Below are positions 1-11,200 of a stretch of DNA of 64,000 bases, one piece after another. The notes beneath the pieces are model-generated. The model was not told the origin of the DNA. It made no database searches and saw nothing but the letters and a program-made list of their open reading frames with translations. The DNA lies in assembly GCA_037349315.1 (NCBI GenBank), contig JBAIAC010000161.1, positions 104,501-168,500 of the forward strand, written 5' to 3'. The translations under genes were made by a program, and so were the position numbers. This stretch comes from Chelydra serpentina (Eukaryota > Chordata > Testudines > Chelydridae). How positions within the stretch are numbered: the stretch's first letter is position 1; each line of letters begins with the position of its first letter.

Positions 1-108
1 TTCTGCTGCTCCTTTCTTCCTTGTGTCAGGATCCTGAACTTGACCATCTTATGGTCACTGCCTCACAGGTTCCCATCCACTTTTGCTTCCCCTACTAATT
101 CTTCCTAA
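1..108 (-). mobile_element. CR1 LINE fragment (ORF2 endonuclease region)
   Basis: Nearly the same as 50095-50200, which lies inside the minus-strand CR1 copy, so this is a short antisense CR1 piece cut by the window edge. It is too short to carry a domain of its own. Confidence 0.8.
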
Positions 109-131
109 TTCTAATGTCCTACCCACTAGGT

Positions 132-512
132 CAGCCGTTCTGAAACTGGGTTCCAGGGGGTCCGCAAGTCCGCCCCACTTATTAACTCCTCCCCTTCCCT
201 CCCAGTGTTTCCTGCACGCCACGGAACAGCTGTTCAGTGGTGAACAGGAGGCACTGGGATGGAGGTGGAGTAGCGGGGATGGGGCGCACTCAGGGGAGGG
301 AGCAGAAAGAAAAGCGGAAGAGGAGGGGCAGGAGTGGAGCAGGGGCGGGAAGAGGTTGGGAGGGGTTGAGGCCATGGGGGAAGGGGTGGAGTGGGGGTGG
401 GGCCTGGGGCGTAGCGCAGATTGAGCACCTCCGGGGAAAATTAGAACCCGGCTTGGGGGTCCATGAAAAATTTTAAATCAAGATGGGGGTTGCTAAAGTT
501 TGAGAATTACTG
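132..512. mobile_element. hAT-type MITE with 8-bp TSD
   Basis: The left end CAGCCGTTCTGAAACT and the reverse complement of the right end (CAGTAATTCTCAAACTT) form an imperfect terminal inverted repeat. The 8-bp CACTAGGT flanks both sides (124-131 and 513-520), the TSD length of hAT elements. The inside is G-rich and has no transposase, so it is non-autonomous. Confidence 0.75.
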
Positions 513-520
513 CACTAGGT

Positions 521-741
521 AAATGCAGCCCCTACATGCTCCCCGCACCATGGAGACCTCTCTCTTTCCCTCAGCACTCCTCAAATCTCCCACCCCACAT
601 TGTCCTATATCACTATCCCACCCCTATTCCAAGTTCATCACAGCTCCATCTCTAGTCCATTTCTTTGTCACGGCTTTGAGGCCCCATCATTTTTAGGTCT
701 CATTCTAGGTCACAGATATCCAATGAGATAGGAAGTGTGAC
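521..741. other. no feature recognised
   Basis: C/T-rich sequence with no reading frame, terminal repeat or family match that I recognise. Confidence 0.4.
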
Positions 742-1463
742 AGTAGGACTCCCTGGCTTAACCAGGAGATCTTCAGTGACCTGAAACTCAAAAAAGAGTC
801 ATACAAGAAGTGGAAACTAGGTCAAATTACAAAGGATGAATATAAAAAAACCCCAAGAAATGTAGGGACAAAATTAGAAAGGCCAAGGTAAAAAATGAAA
901 TTAAACTAGCTAGGGATATAAAGGGGAACAAGAAAGCATTTTACAAATACATGGGAAACAAGAGGAAGACCAAGGGCAGGCTGGGCCCATTACTAAATGA
1001 GGAGGGAAAGACAATAAGAGGAAACGCACAAATGGCCGAACTGTTAAATGCCTCTTTTCTTTCAGTTTTCACCAAAAAAAGTTAGCTGTGATCAGTCAAC
1101 TAACATAGTGAACATCAGTGTCAAAGGGGTAGGATCTGAGCCTAAAACAGGAAAAGTAGTTATGAATTACTTAGACAAGTTAGATGTCTTCAAGTCAGCA
1201 GGGCCTGATGAAATACATCCTAGAATACTTAAGGAACTGGATGAAGAGATCTCTGAGCCATTAGCGATTATCTCTGAGAACTCATGGAGGATGGTAGTGA
1301 GACCCGAGGACTGGAAAAGGGCAAATATAGTACCTAGCTATAGAAAGGGGATAAGGACAACTCAGGGAATTATAGACCAGTCAGCTTAAGTTCAGTACCT
1401 GGAAACATAATGGAGCAAGAAATCAAACATTCTACTTGCAAGCACCTAGAAGGAAATAAAGTA
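742..1463 (+). pseudogene. CR1-type LINE ORF2 remnant, 5' part
   Basis: The translation follows the region between endonuclease and reverse transcriptase of CR1 ORF2 ([16 protein letters not shown] near 1195-1240), as in the better copies at 42.2-44.8 kb. It has stops and frameshifts. The copy is interrupted at about 1463 and resumes at about 2641, so it is older than the insertion between the two parts. Confidence 0.75.
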
Positions 1464-2640
1464 TACTCCTCAGGGAATTCGGTGTCAAAAATTTAAAATT
1501 TTCGGCCAAAAAAATTTAAAATTCTGTGCACAATATTTTAAAATTCTGCAAATTTTCTTTGTCAATAAATACATGTGGCTCCAGCATGGCAGTGGAGGGC
1601 ACAGGCCACTGGCTGCATTGAGGTGGGAGATCACTCTGAAGCTCTCACCTCCCCCGGCACAGGGACTCGGCAGTGAGGCTGCACCTGACCTTGACACAGT
1701 CCAAGGGCTGGGCCTGCCCCACACACACCCTGGGACCCTGCCACTCTGCGCCAGGTGTGGGTGGGCAGGCTCAGCCCAGCAGGATCCAAGTGTGGAGGGG
1801 CTTAGTGTGGGGGGGATCCAGGTGTTGGGTGAGAGGTTTCTGTGTGGGGCAATCTGGGTGTGAGGCTCAGTGTGAGATCTGGATGCACAGGGGCTCGTTG
1901 GGGGGTTCTGGGTGCAGGGGGAATGGGACTATGGAGGGGATCCAGGTGAAGGTGGTTGGGGCTCAGCAGGGGGGGGTCTGGGTGTGGGCGGCTCGTCAGA
2001 ATGGTCCAGGTGTAGAGGGGTAGGGCTTATCAAGGTGAAGACCTGCTTAACGGGGGATCCGCAGCTGCTACAGAGGGGATGCTGCATGCTGGGCTCCTGC
2101 TTCCTTCCGCGATTCCATCCCCTTTTATTCTCCATCCCCCTCCCCTCACTCCCACATTCCCCTCACCCTGCACTATTCCACGCCCTTCCTTTCCCACTGC
2201 CTCTTCCCCCAACCCCCTCACTCCCCCTTCCCTCCTTTCCCCCACCCCCACCCCTTATCCAGCCTCACCGTGGGCACTCCCTCTTGCACAGAAAACATGA
2301 AGGTTCCCAGCACACAGAAGGGGAGCATGACTGGCAATAGGACCCAGGAGGCCAAGTTCAGCTGCAGAGTCAGTAGAGCCAAGAGGCAGCCTCCTTCAGC
2401 TGGGCAGCTCTGCGCTTGCAGAAATTAGGGGGGAAGGGGCAGCAGTGGCACGTAACCCGGTGTGCCCCCTGCCCCATGCCTCACCTCTGTTGGGGAGAGC
2501 AATCCTCTCCAAAAAGCTGCACCCATGGTCATGTTCCCCCCAACACACCATGGCTTCCCTGCTGTTTTCCGCATGGAGTCACAGGAATTCTGCGGGGGAG
2601 CCGTTTTCTGCGGGCGCACAGTTACGTAGAATCTTCCCAG
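1464..2640. mobile_element. unclassified insertion splitting the CR1 copy
   Basis: This 1.2-kb block separates two halves of one CR1 copy, so it is an insertion. The left end reads roughly TACTCCTCAGGGAATTC and the right end, reversed, TACTTCTGGGAAGATTC, which suggests imperfect terminal inverted repeats. The inside has A/T-rich ends and a G- or C-rich core with no transposase frame. It may be a non-autonomous DNA element; I cannot assign a superfamily or a clean TSD. Confidence 0.5.
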
Positions 2641-3920
2641 AAGTAAAAGTAATAAGTAACAGTCAGCATGGATTTGTCAAGAACAAATTATGTCAAACCA
2701 ACCTAACATCCTTTTTTGACAGGTAACAAGCCTTGTAGAGAGGATGGAAGCAGCAGATGTCACATCTTGACTTTAGTAAGGCTTTTGATACTGTCTTACA
2801 TGACCTTCTCATAAACAAACTAGCGAAACGTAGCTTAGGCAAGCCTACTATAAGGTGGGTGCACAACTGGTTGGAAAACTGTACTCAGAGAGTAGTTATG
2901 GTTCACAAATGTACTGCAAGGGTATATCAAGAGGGATCCAGCAGGGATCTGTCCTGGCTCCAGTTCTATTCAACATCTTCATAAATGATTTGGCAATGGC
3001 ATAGAGAATACACTCAAAGTTTACGGACAATTTAAAGATGGGAGGGACTGCAAGCACATTAGAATACAGGATTAGAATTCAAAAAGATCTTGACAAACTG
3101 GAGAAATGGCTGGAATTAAATAGGATGAAATTCTATAAAACCATATGCCAAGTACTACACTTAGGTAGGAATAATCAATTACACAAATACAGAATGGGAA
3201 ATGACTGTCTAGGATGGAGTATTGCAGAGAACCATCTGGGGTTATAGTGGATCACAAACTAAATATGTGTCAACAACAGAATAGTTTTTTGGAGGAAAAA
3301 AAGCAAATATTGTTCTGAGATGTATTAGCAGGAGTGTTGCAAGGAATATGCGAGAAGTAATTCTACTCTACTCAGCACTGGTAAAGACTCGGCTAGAGTA
3401 CTGTGTCCAGTTCTGGACCCCACAGTTCAGAAAGGATATGGACAAACTGGAGAGGATCAGAGGAGAGCAACAAGAATTATTAAATGTCTAGAAAACATGA
3501 CCCATGAGGAAACATTGAAAACATTGGGTTTGTTTAGTCTGGAGAAGAGAAGACATGCGGGAGGTGGGGGGGCTGACCTGATAACAGTCTTCAAGAATGT
3601 AAAAGGCTGTTACAAACAGGAGGGTGATAAATTGTTCTCCTTATTCACTGAGGCCAGGACAAGAAATAATGGGCTTAAATTTCAGCAAGGAAGATTTAGG
3701 TTAGATATTAGGAACAATTTCCAAACTGTAATGGTAGTTAAGCACTGGAACAAATTACCTGGGGCGGTTGTGGAATCTTCATCACTGGAGGTTTCTAAGA
3801 ACATTCTAGACAGACACATGTCAGGGGTGGACTAGATAATACTTAGCCCTGCCTTAGTGCAGGGGACTGGACTAAATGACCTACCGAAGTCCCTTCTAGT
3901 CCTACATTTCTAGAATCCAT
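2641..3920 (+). pseudogene. CR1-type LINE ORF2 remnant, RT part to 3' end
   Basis: This continues the CR1 copy that begins at 742. Reverse-transcriptase landmarks are readable in shifting frames: [10 protein letters not shown] near 2765, a VPQG-like region near 2940, and the C-terminal part (MTHEETLKTLGLFSLEKRR) from 3497. It ends with a CR1-like 3' end in which the usual tail repeat is degraded. It cannot encode a working protein. Confidence 0.8.
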
Positions 3921-4500
3921 AGATATCAAAGCCAGACAGGTTCATTGTACCCATCCAGCCTGGCTTCCTGCCTATCCCAGCCAAAGAATCTCCCCCAGCC
4001 ATTCCTGCCTCCGGCCCAGTAACTGCTGGCTGAGTCAGAGCAGGATTTTGAGAAAGAGACGCCCCATCTCCACTGACAGACTCCCAGTGGTGGAGAATCC
4101 AACCTGTCCCCAGGGGAGCTCTCCCAATGGTTCATTCCCCTCCCAGATAAACCCTGGCCCCTAATTCCCAGCCTCCAGCTCCCAGCCAATGGATCTCGCT
4201 CTGCCTTTGCCTTCTACATTAAGGAGCCCTCCACTAGCAGGTGGGTAAATCAGAAGGGATCGGATTATTATGACTCATCTCAGAATGGGCTCTCAGGCCC
4301 TGAGATTTCCCTGGAGTCCACGGCATCCTGGATCCAGAGCTCTGGCTTGCCTAGCTCGATCTGGTAGATTCAGTCAGGTGTGGAACCTGAATAGCCTGTT
4401 TGGAGGGAAAGAATCAGTTTTATTACTAAAGTTTTGGGAGAAGGGACTCATTTACATATTGGTGCAGCCCAGCACAACAGGGCCCCAATCTCATCCTTAC
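3921..4500. other. no gene recognised
   Basis: Mixed sequence between the CR1 tail and the KRAB-like exon. On the minus strand this would be intron downstream of that exon. I found no KRAB-B box and no C2H2 zinc-finger array here. Confidence 0.4.
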
Positions 4501-4627
4501 CCAGGGAAACGAGGGCCTGGTAATTCCTCAGCATCTGGTCCCGGTACAGCTGATTCTCTCACTGGGACAAGAGCTCCCACTCCTCCCGGGTGAAATACAG
4601 AGCGACATCCTCAAATGCCACCTGGAG
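4501..4627 (-). pseudogene. orphan KRAB-A box exon with premature stop
   Basis: Read on the minus strand this 127-nt segment is bounded by a splice acceptor (CAG at 4630-4628) and a donor (GTAAGG from 4500), and 127 nt is the usual KRAB-A exon size. It encodes a clear KRAB A-box: VAFEDVALYFTREEWELL, then LYRDQMLRNYQ. KRAB domains recruit TRIM28 and occur at the N-terminus of C2H2 zinc-finger repressors. A TGA at 4561-4559 lies between SQ and ENQ, where family members usually have tryptophan or another sense codon. No zinc-finger array is visible in the window. It is most likely a decayed or displaced KRAB-ZNF exon; an unusual KRAB protein with partners outside the window is not excluded. Confidence 0.8.
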
Positions 4628-4988
4628 CTGCTGGCACAAGCGTTACACACTCAGTACCTTCCTCTCCAGCCCCCCAACCTGGAGTCTCAGCAGGGGACAC
4701 GGTTTCTGGGGTAGCGACTCCCAGGGAACCCCTGCAGCCCAGCAGCTGTGACCCAGGGAGACTCTCCCCCCACCCCCACAACTCCCCCAGGGACTCGGGG
4801 CCCTGCTGGCCGGGGACAGGAGTTGCCCTTGGCTCCCTACGGGCCTCTGGGAAGGGCCCGAATCCCAGGGCAGGGAAGAGGCTCCTCCCGACTCCCTGGC
4901 CGGAGTCCCCACCTCTGCCCCAGGCCTGCGCTCAGCCCAGCTCCCGCCCCTGGCTCGGGCGCCTCGGGGCTCCTCGGCCCGGCCAGGG
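4628..4988. other. GC-rich stretch, no gene recognised
   Basis: GC-rich sequence upstream, on the minus strand, of the KRAB-like exon. Long open frames here are by-products of base composition. Confidence 0.35.
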
Positions 4989-5303
4989 CAGTAGCGTAGC
5001 TCGGGGGGGAGCAGTCGCTCCTACTGAGCACATTCCCCAAAAGCGGCGCCTTTTTAATTTTTATACTCACTCGGGGGCGCTTCAGTCGCTGCGGGTCTTC
5101 GGCAGCAATTCGGTGGCGGGTCCTTCAGTCGCAGCGGGTCTTCAGCGGCAATTCGGCGGTGGGTCCTTCTTTCTTCGGTGGCAAGACAAGCCGTGGCGGC
5201 AAGGTTTTGGGGGGTTTTTTTCGCTGCTTGGGGCAGCAAAAAAGTTGGAGCCGGTCCTGGGAACTCTCACTCCCCCTGCTGGTAGAACCTGGTTACGCCA
5301 CTG
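4989..5303. mobile_element. hAT-type MITE, same family as 57422-58013
   Basis: The left end CAGTAGCGTAGC and right end GGTTACGCCACTG are inverted, and the left end matches the MITE at 57422. Flanks GGCCAGGG and GGCTGGGG agree at 6 of 8 positions, consistent with an aged 8-bp TSD. Non-coding. Confidence 0.6.
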
Positions 5304-5967
5304 GGCTGGGGCCCTCACTTGGGGGAAGGGGCTACGCCCGGCTCTGCATGTCTGCCAGGCCAGGGTCCCCCAACCCTGCGAGACCCAGAGCTGCTCCCCG
5401 GCCCCAGCACTCCGGCTGCTGCAACCCCTACACCCCCAGGCTGCGCTGGTGCAAAGCTGGACCCTGGGCCCTGCGTGGCTGTGCCACGCTGAGCCGCTCC
5501 CTGCCCTGGGGCAGCGCTTGGCCTGGGTCAGCACCACCCCTGGGAGCTGCTGCTGCCCCCAGCCCCGGGGGCACTAGTGCGGGAGGGACCCAGGTACCGG
5601 CCCCCCTCAACCGCCAGCCAGGACCAGCCAGTGCCCAGCCAGGGAGTCCCCACCTCGCGTCCTGCCTGTGCTGGCCCCACTGCAGCCATCGCTGGGCTCG
5701 GCCCCAGCCCCGGCCGCTTCCTCCGGGCAGCAACTTCCCGCCCCGTGGCTGGTGCCTCCCTGGGTCCACCTCTTGCCCACCTGGGACCCTGGGGCTGCAG
5801 CCGGGACCTGCCCTGCTGCACCCCGCCCTCCCCCAGCTCAAGGGCCCCGTGCCTGCTCCGTCAGCTCCAGCAGCCGGGGAAAACCCCAGCGCAGGGATCT
5901 TCCAGCCCAGTGCCTCCCGCACCCCCTTCCCCTCCCCGAGGCCTGGTGTAGTGTAGGATTCTGCTCT
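5304..5967. other. GC-rich stretch, no gene recognised
   Basis: Very GC- and proline-codon-rich. Open frames on several strands overlap and none shows a domain, so no coding call is made. Confidence 0.4.
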
Positions 5968-6135
5968 CAGGGGCGGCACCAGCTTTTTTGCCGCCCTAGG
6001 CGGCGGGAGAGGCTGCCGCCACAATGCCACCGGAGTCATTTCAGCGGCAGCCTCTCCCGCCGGCGGCTGCTGAGGGACCAGAGATGCCGCCCCCCAAATC
6101 CTGGTGCCCTAGGCGACCGCCTAAGGTTGCCTAAT
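5968..6135. mobile_element. short GC-rich MITE-like element
   Basis: It begins CAGGGGCGGCACCAGC and contains inverted GCCGCC/GGCGGC arms and a right part rich in CCTAGGCGACCGCC, like elements near 47310 and 39255. No clear TSD was found, so the limits are approximate. Confidence 0.4.
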
Positions 6136-6980
6136 TGTAAGCGGGGGAATAGTCCCGCTATTGTGGGGAACTTTCCTCGTCTCTGCACTACCCCGGTGAA
6201 ATGGGCTAGCGGAAGGATCTCAGTCCTCGCTCCCACCTCCTTTACCCCAGAGGCCTCCCTGCCCTCGAGGACTCCCGTTGCACTCTCCTGTCTGGCAGAG
6301 TCCTCGTAACCCCAACAAGGCTGGGCCCAGGATTCCTGGGGGGCTCGACCCCCAACCTTGCTGTGGTCACCTAGGTCAGGGGCTAGGGTGTCCCCACTCT
6401 GGGGTACTCTCTCTGAACAGGATGCTTCCCTGACCCACTGATCACTGTATACAATTCAAAGCAAATGCAAATTATTTAATTAACAATTAATTTGTAACAT
6501 GAATAAGGAAAAATGGGAAAGGCTAATGAAAACACATCACCCCGCTCTGTGGCAGGGAACATCACAACAGTATCTCTGCAATGTCAGGGCAGGTCAGTCT
6601 GTTCCTGTGCAAGTCCCAGTTCCCTTCTCAGGCCCTGGCTGTGCTGCAGGGACGCTGTGGCTTGGATACTTGCTCTGGCGGTGGCCACACGCTCACAGGC
6701 TCTGGGTGGCAGGATCCTTCTTCCCAGCGTCGCCCCCGCCCCGTCGGGGTTTAGATCCCCCTGCAAGTCTGGCCTGCAGGGCCTCTTGGCTGAGGCGTCT
6801 CCCTGTGCTGGGCCCACTGCCCAGGGTCCCCCTCGCTCTCCCCAGCTGCTCCCCGCACCCGGCTCCGGACTGCTCCAGCCCCAGCTCCACCCTCTGCCTC
6901 AGCTCCTCTGCCTCAGCACGGCTGCTGCTGCCCTGGCCCCTCTGGCTCGGGCTGTTTATGAGAAGGTCATGGGAGACAGT
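6136..6980. mobile_element. possible LTR-like repeat, truncated
   Basis: It starts with TGTAAGCGGGG directly at the end of the previous element and runs without coding potential until a CR1 3' end begins. The TG start and composition suggest a retroviral-type LTR, but no matching end or TSD was found. Confidence 0.3.
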
Positions 6981-7092
6981 ATCATAGAATCTCAGGGTTG
7001 GAAGGGACCTCAGGGTTGGAAGGGACCTCAGGGTTGGAAGGGACCTTTGCTAGTCCAACCCCCTGCTCAAAGCAGGACCAACCCCAATTAAA
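6981..7092 (-). mobile_element. CR1 3' end with tripled tail motif
   Basis: Antisense CR1 3' terminus. The 19-bp unit beginning CAGGGTTGGAAGGGACC occurs three times in a row from about 7002, where other copies have it once. Confidence 0.75.
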
Positions 7093-7328
7093 TTAGGTTG
7101 GATATTAGGAGGTTTAGGTTGGATATTAGGAAAAACTTTTTCACTAGTAGGGTGGTGAAGCACTGGAATGGGTTACCTAGGGAAGTGGTGGAATCTCCTT
7201 CCTTGGAGGTTTTTAAGGTCAGGCTTGACAAAGCCCTGGCTGGGATGATCTAGTTGGGGTTGGTCCTGCTTTGAGGACTAGATGACCTCCTGAGGTCCCT
7301 TCCAACCCTGAGATTCTATGATTCTATG
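7093..7328 (+). mobile_element. CR1 3' end, plus orientation
   Basis: Matches 44620-44843, the last part of CR1 ORF2 and its tail, ending in two copies of the ATTCTATG tail repeat. It sits between two antisense CR1 pieces. Confidence 0.85.
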
Positions 7329-7728
7329 AAATCATCCCAGCCAGGGCTTTGTCAAGCCTGACCTTCAAAACCTCTAAGGAAGGAGATTCCACCACCTCCC
7401 TAGGTAACCCATTCCAGTGCTTCACCACCCTACTAGTGAAAAAGTTTTTCCTAATATCCAACCTAAACCTCCCCCTCTGCAACTTGAGACCATTACTCCT
7501 TGTTCTGTCATCTTCTACCACTGAGAACAGTCTAGATCCATCCTCTTTGGAACCCCCTTTTAGGTAGTTGAAAGCAGCTATCAAATCCCCCCTCACTCTT
7601 CTCTTCTGCAGGCTAAACAATCCCAGTTCCCTCAGCCTCTCCTCATAAGTCATGTGCCCCATCCCCCTAATCATTTTATTGCTCCAAAATGCATAGTGTA
7701 TCAAAAGCCTCAAGGCAAGATATACCAC
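7329..7728 (-). pseudogene. CR1 ORF2 C-terminal fragment
   Basis: An open frame of 134 residues on the minus strand (7324-7728) matches the end of CR1 ORF2 ([19 protein letters not shown], then [17 protein letters not shown]). Together with the preceding plus-strand piece it forms a large inverted repeat. This is only the tail of the protein, so it is non-functional. Confidence 0.85.
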
Positions 7729-8146
7729 TTCTAGGGCTTGTTACACTGGGCAGGGTGAAGGGCAGTGGCTTCAGCAGATGAACTGAGCATGCTCAGTACC
7801 CCGCAGGTGGCACATTCCTACACAGAGCAGCAGAATCCTACACTACACGTGTCATGCGGTTAGCCGCAGCTGGGATGAAGCCCTACCCCATCCCCCACAC
7901 ACCGGGGGGTATTAGCATCCCCTGCATGGAGCACGAGCCTCCCGGCCCCTGCTCTTCCGCCCAGGACAGCCAGGGCCCCTCCGCTCGCCAGTGCCACCCA
8001 CGTGCGCAGAGGCCGTTGCGAAAGCCATGTCTGTGCGCAAGAGCCACGCTCCCGCGCCTGCGCAGTGGGGAGCAGAGGCGGGGCCGCGCCCGGCAAGTTC
8101 AGGGGAACGCGGAAGCGACCGGGTTTTGTCTATTGGAGGGGGGACT

Positions 8147-8160
8147 GTCGCCATGGCAAC
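8147..8160. promoter_or_regulatory. X-box (RFX-type) motif over the start codon
   Basis: GTCGCC-AT-GGCAAC fits the RFX X-box pattern (GTNRCC, short spacer, RGYAAC). The BLOC1S2 ATG lies inside it (8153-8155). Confidence 0.5.
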
Positions 8161-8210
8161 CGCCGCTGCTGCCGAGGGTCCGCCGGAAGCCCGGGTGCAA
8201 GTAGCCAAAC
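8153..8210 (+). CDS. BLOC1S2: BLOC1S2 coding exon 1
   Basis: 58 nt from ATG to a GTAAGG donor at 8211; encodes the variable alanine-rich N-terminus and leaves one base of a split codon. Confidence 0.92.
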
Positions 8211-11200
8211 GTAAGGGAGAGGCCGGGGGAGCCTGAGACCCGAGCCCGAGCCGAGAGCCCCGCCTCAAGCTGGGGGCCTGGAGCTGTGACCCCGCGGGTG
8301 CCACGCTGCTAATGTGCCCCCACCTCCCAAGGGGACCCTGGACCCAGCTGGCCTCTGGCTCCTGAGCGGGAGCCCCTGACAGGCTGCTGCTGTTGCCCTA
8401 GGAGGGGTGTCAGGGGGTCGGCCCCCGCCCCAGGAGACCCTGCAGAGTTGGGGTCTGGTCCCCCTGCGCGGCCCAGGCTACGGAAGGGGCCGGGGCTCCC
8501 ATCCAAAAGGGACCCGCACTTGTTCGCTGGCCTCAGTGACCCCTGGGGCGGGAACTCTCAGTTCACCCCTCACCTGTTGGCTGGTGTGAGCCGACTGAGT
8601 GGCATCTCTCTGTGGCCAAAAGACCAGGGTCTCCATCCACTAACCAAGCAGGGGTTGTTTCAGCAGTGATGGGCTGCGGTGCTGGCTTGGCTGAGTGTCC
8701 TTCACGAGGCTGAGTTCGTCTTATTCCCCCGCGCACCCCACTGTAATACATAATGTGTGATGGCACCAGTCTTCTGTCATAGACAGCTGGTGCCCTTTCT
8801 CTCTGTGTCTCACATGTGACTTGAGACAGCCTTTATTTGGCAAATATTCCTTGCTTACAGTGACACTGAAATGAGAAGGATGGAGCATCAAGAGGGAGAG
8901 GAAAATGTGTTTACTTAGCTGGGCAGCCTATGGTTTTGTCATGAACAGCTTTTCCAGGCTAATAAGACTTGTTCTTTGCAGATGGAACAGATGCTTACTA
9001 ATCACTTATATAGCAGGCAAATTAACATCACACTATTCCAAACATAGAGTAAGTCTGGTTCCCTGCTCCAAAATGCATATTGTCTACGGGCTTGATCCTG
9101 CAGTATACCAAGCTCTTCCAGGAGCTGCTAAGTGCCCTCATCAAGTCAGTTGGCATTATAGGTGCTTGGGCATATCTCAGGATCAAGCCATGTAAAGAAA
9201 ATACAAGCAAATACAGAGCAGAAGAGAACTACTCAGATGAAGCAGTGGAGAGATTATTTGTGGGAAGAACAGGAGGAATGTTACAAAGAGATTTGAAGGA
9301 GAAGAGTTTAGTGTACAGGACTGGGGGACTGTTGCAGCACTTTCTGAAGGGGACATAGAGAACAGTTCTCAATCAGTGATCAAACATGAAAAAAATGACA
9401 GTAGGCACAGCCAATAGAAATGATCAGACTCAAAGATCTTTCCTGAAATCATTGTCTTCACATCATCTAATCTTTGCCAAGATTAATTTTTGCCTTTGTA
9501 ATAATACCCCTGAAATAGATAAAATATTTATTGATTTAAAATCAAACTGTTAAATCAACACTATGCTATTTTACAGATAACTTTGTGGGTTAATTGTTTA
9601 TTAATCTAAAAAGTATACCCTATATTGAAAATAAATATAACAAAACGATCTGTGTTGTTTTTTTACTATCTTGTGTGTATTTCAGTATTTGACTAACTTT
9701 CCCTTATCTCTGTACTGTTCATTTATAACCTGATTAGAGGATCCTGCTGTGGAGACAGCGGAGGAAGCTAAGGAACCAGCAGAAGCAGATATCAATGAGC
9801 TTTGTAAGGATATGTTCAATAAAATGGCGACTTACTTAACAGGTGAACTGACAGGTAAGGCAAACTATGAAACTAACAAACCTGACTAGCATGGAGATAC
9901 AGATAAACTGTTTAAAAAAAGAAATATGCTGCTTAGTATTTTAGGGCTTGCCTACACAGGGATACTCAGGAAAAGTAATCCGAATTAATTAAAGGTGTGA
10001 ATTAAAAGTGGATTAGTTAAACTGCATTCAGCCCCTGTGTGGGCAGAATTAAAGTGGCTTTAATATAATTTAGGGGTCTTATGTACACAAGCAATTAGAC
10101 CATGGCAAGCTGGGGTGTGAATCCACCCTGCACTAGCCTGCCCCAATCTAACTGTCCACATGCACCCTGCTGATGTGCATTAATAGTTCATTAATGTGCT
10201 TTGAGCTAGTCCCATTTCAAAGAGGATGAGATCAAAGTGCGTTAGCGAACTGTTAATGCATGTCAGCCCTCAGCGGGGTCACACGGTTAGATGGCTGCCA
10301 CTTGGATCATGTGTTGATATAGAACGGGTAGGCAACCTATGGCACGCATGCTGAAGGCGGCACGCGAGCTGATTTTCAGTGGCACTCTCAGTGCTCGGGT
10401 CCTGGCCACTAGTCTGGGGGGGGCTCTGCATTTTTATTTAATTTTAAATGAAGCTTCCTAAACATTTAAAAAACTTATTTACTTTACATACAACAATAGT
10501 TTAGTTATTTATTGAAGACTTATAGACAGAGACCTTCTAAAAACATTAAAATGTATTAGTGGGCACGCGAAAACTTAAATTAGAATGAATAAATGAAGAC
10601 TTGGCACACCACTTTTGAAAGGTTGCCGACCCCTGATATAGAACATCAGAGCATCTGAATGTAAAGCTAAAATGGGTCCCAGATTGATGTGACTTTTTAT
10701 CTTTCAAAAAGGTTTTAGTGTGGTACTGAATGAGGTTAACTATTTCTTCTTCTGAGAGCTTGTCTGTGTGAACACTTAATTTGTGGCAAGGTGCGGTGTA
10801 AATCTATTTCTCTGTAGCCTGCCATGCACTAAGTGCCTGCATGGACACTGCTGCCACATGCTAAAAGTTCCCTAGTGTACTTTAATCTATTCCCTAACTC
10901 TGTAAGCATCTACACTAAAATGTAGCTCCCACTGATATAACTCACTCACTTCACCGACTTAATAACTCCACTTCTGTGAGAGGCGTAGCGCTTAGGTAGA
11001 TGTAGTTAGGTCGACGCAGTGTCAGTGTAGACACTGCGTTGCTTACATCAACTGTTGCTGCCTTTCAGAAGCCATCCCACAATGCCCCATGCTGACAGTC
11101 AAATAGGTACAAGCGCTCTTGGTGAGGAGTGCACTGCTAACACAAGGAGCATAGTGTGAACGTGCAAAAGCGATTTAATTACTGCGGTGGCTATACGTCA

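Larger units (their letters stand above)
7985..8330 (+). promoter_or_regulatory. BLOC1S2: CG-rich promoter region of BLOC1S2
   Basis: CpG-dense sequence surrounds the first coding exon and has no TATA box, as expected for a housekeeping gene. Visible motifs are an NRF-1-like GCGCCTGCGCA at 8054-8064 and a GC box GGCGGGGC at 8077-8084. The transcription start cannot be fixed from sequence alone. Confidence 0.6.

Noticed and set aside
4615..5956. Long overlapping open frames (up to 320 codons) on both strands
   Set aside because: They lie in GC-rich sequence, cross a MITE, consist of low-complexity proline/serine/glycine translations and have no domain or splice structure.
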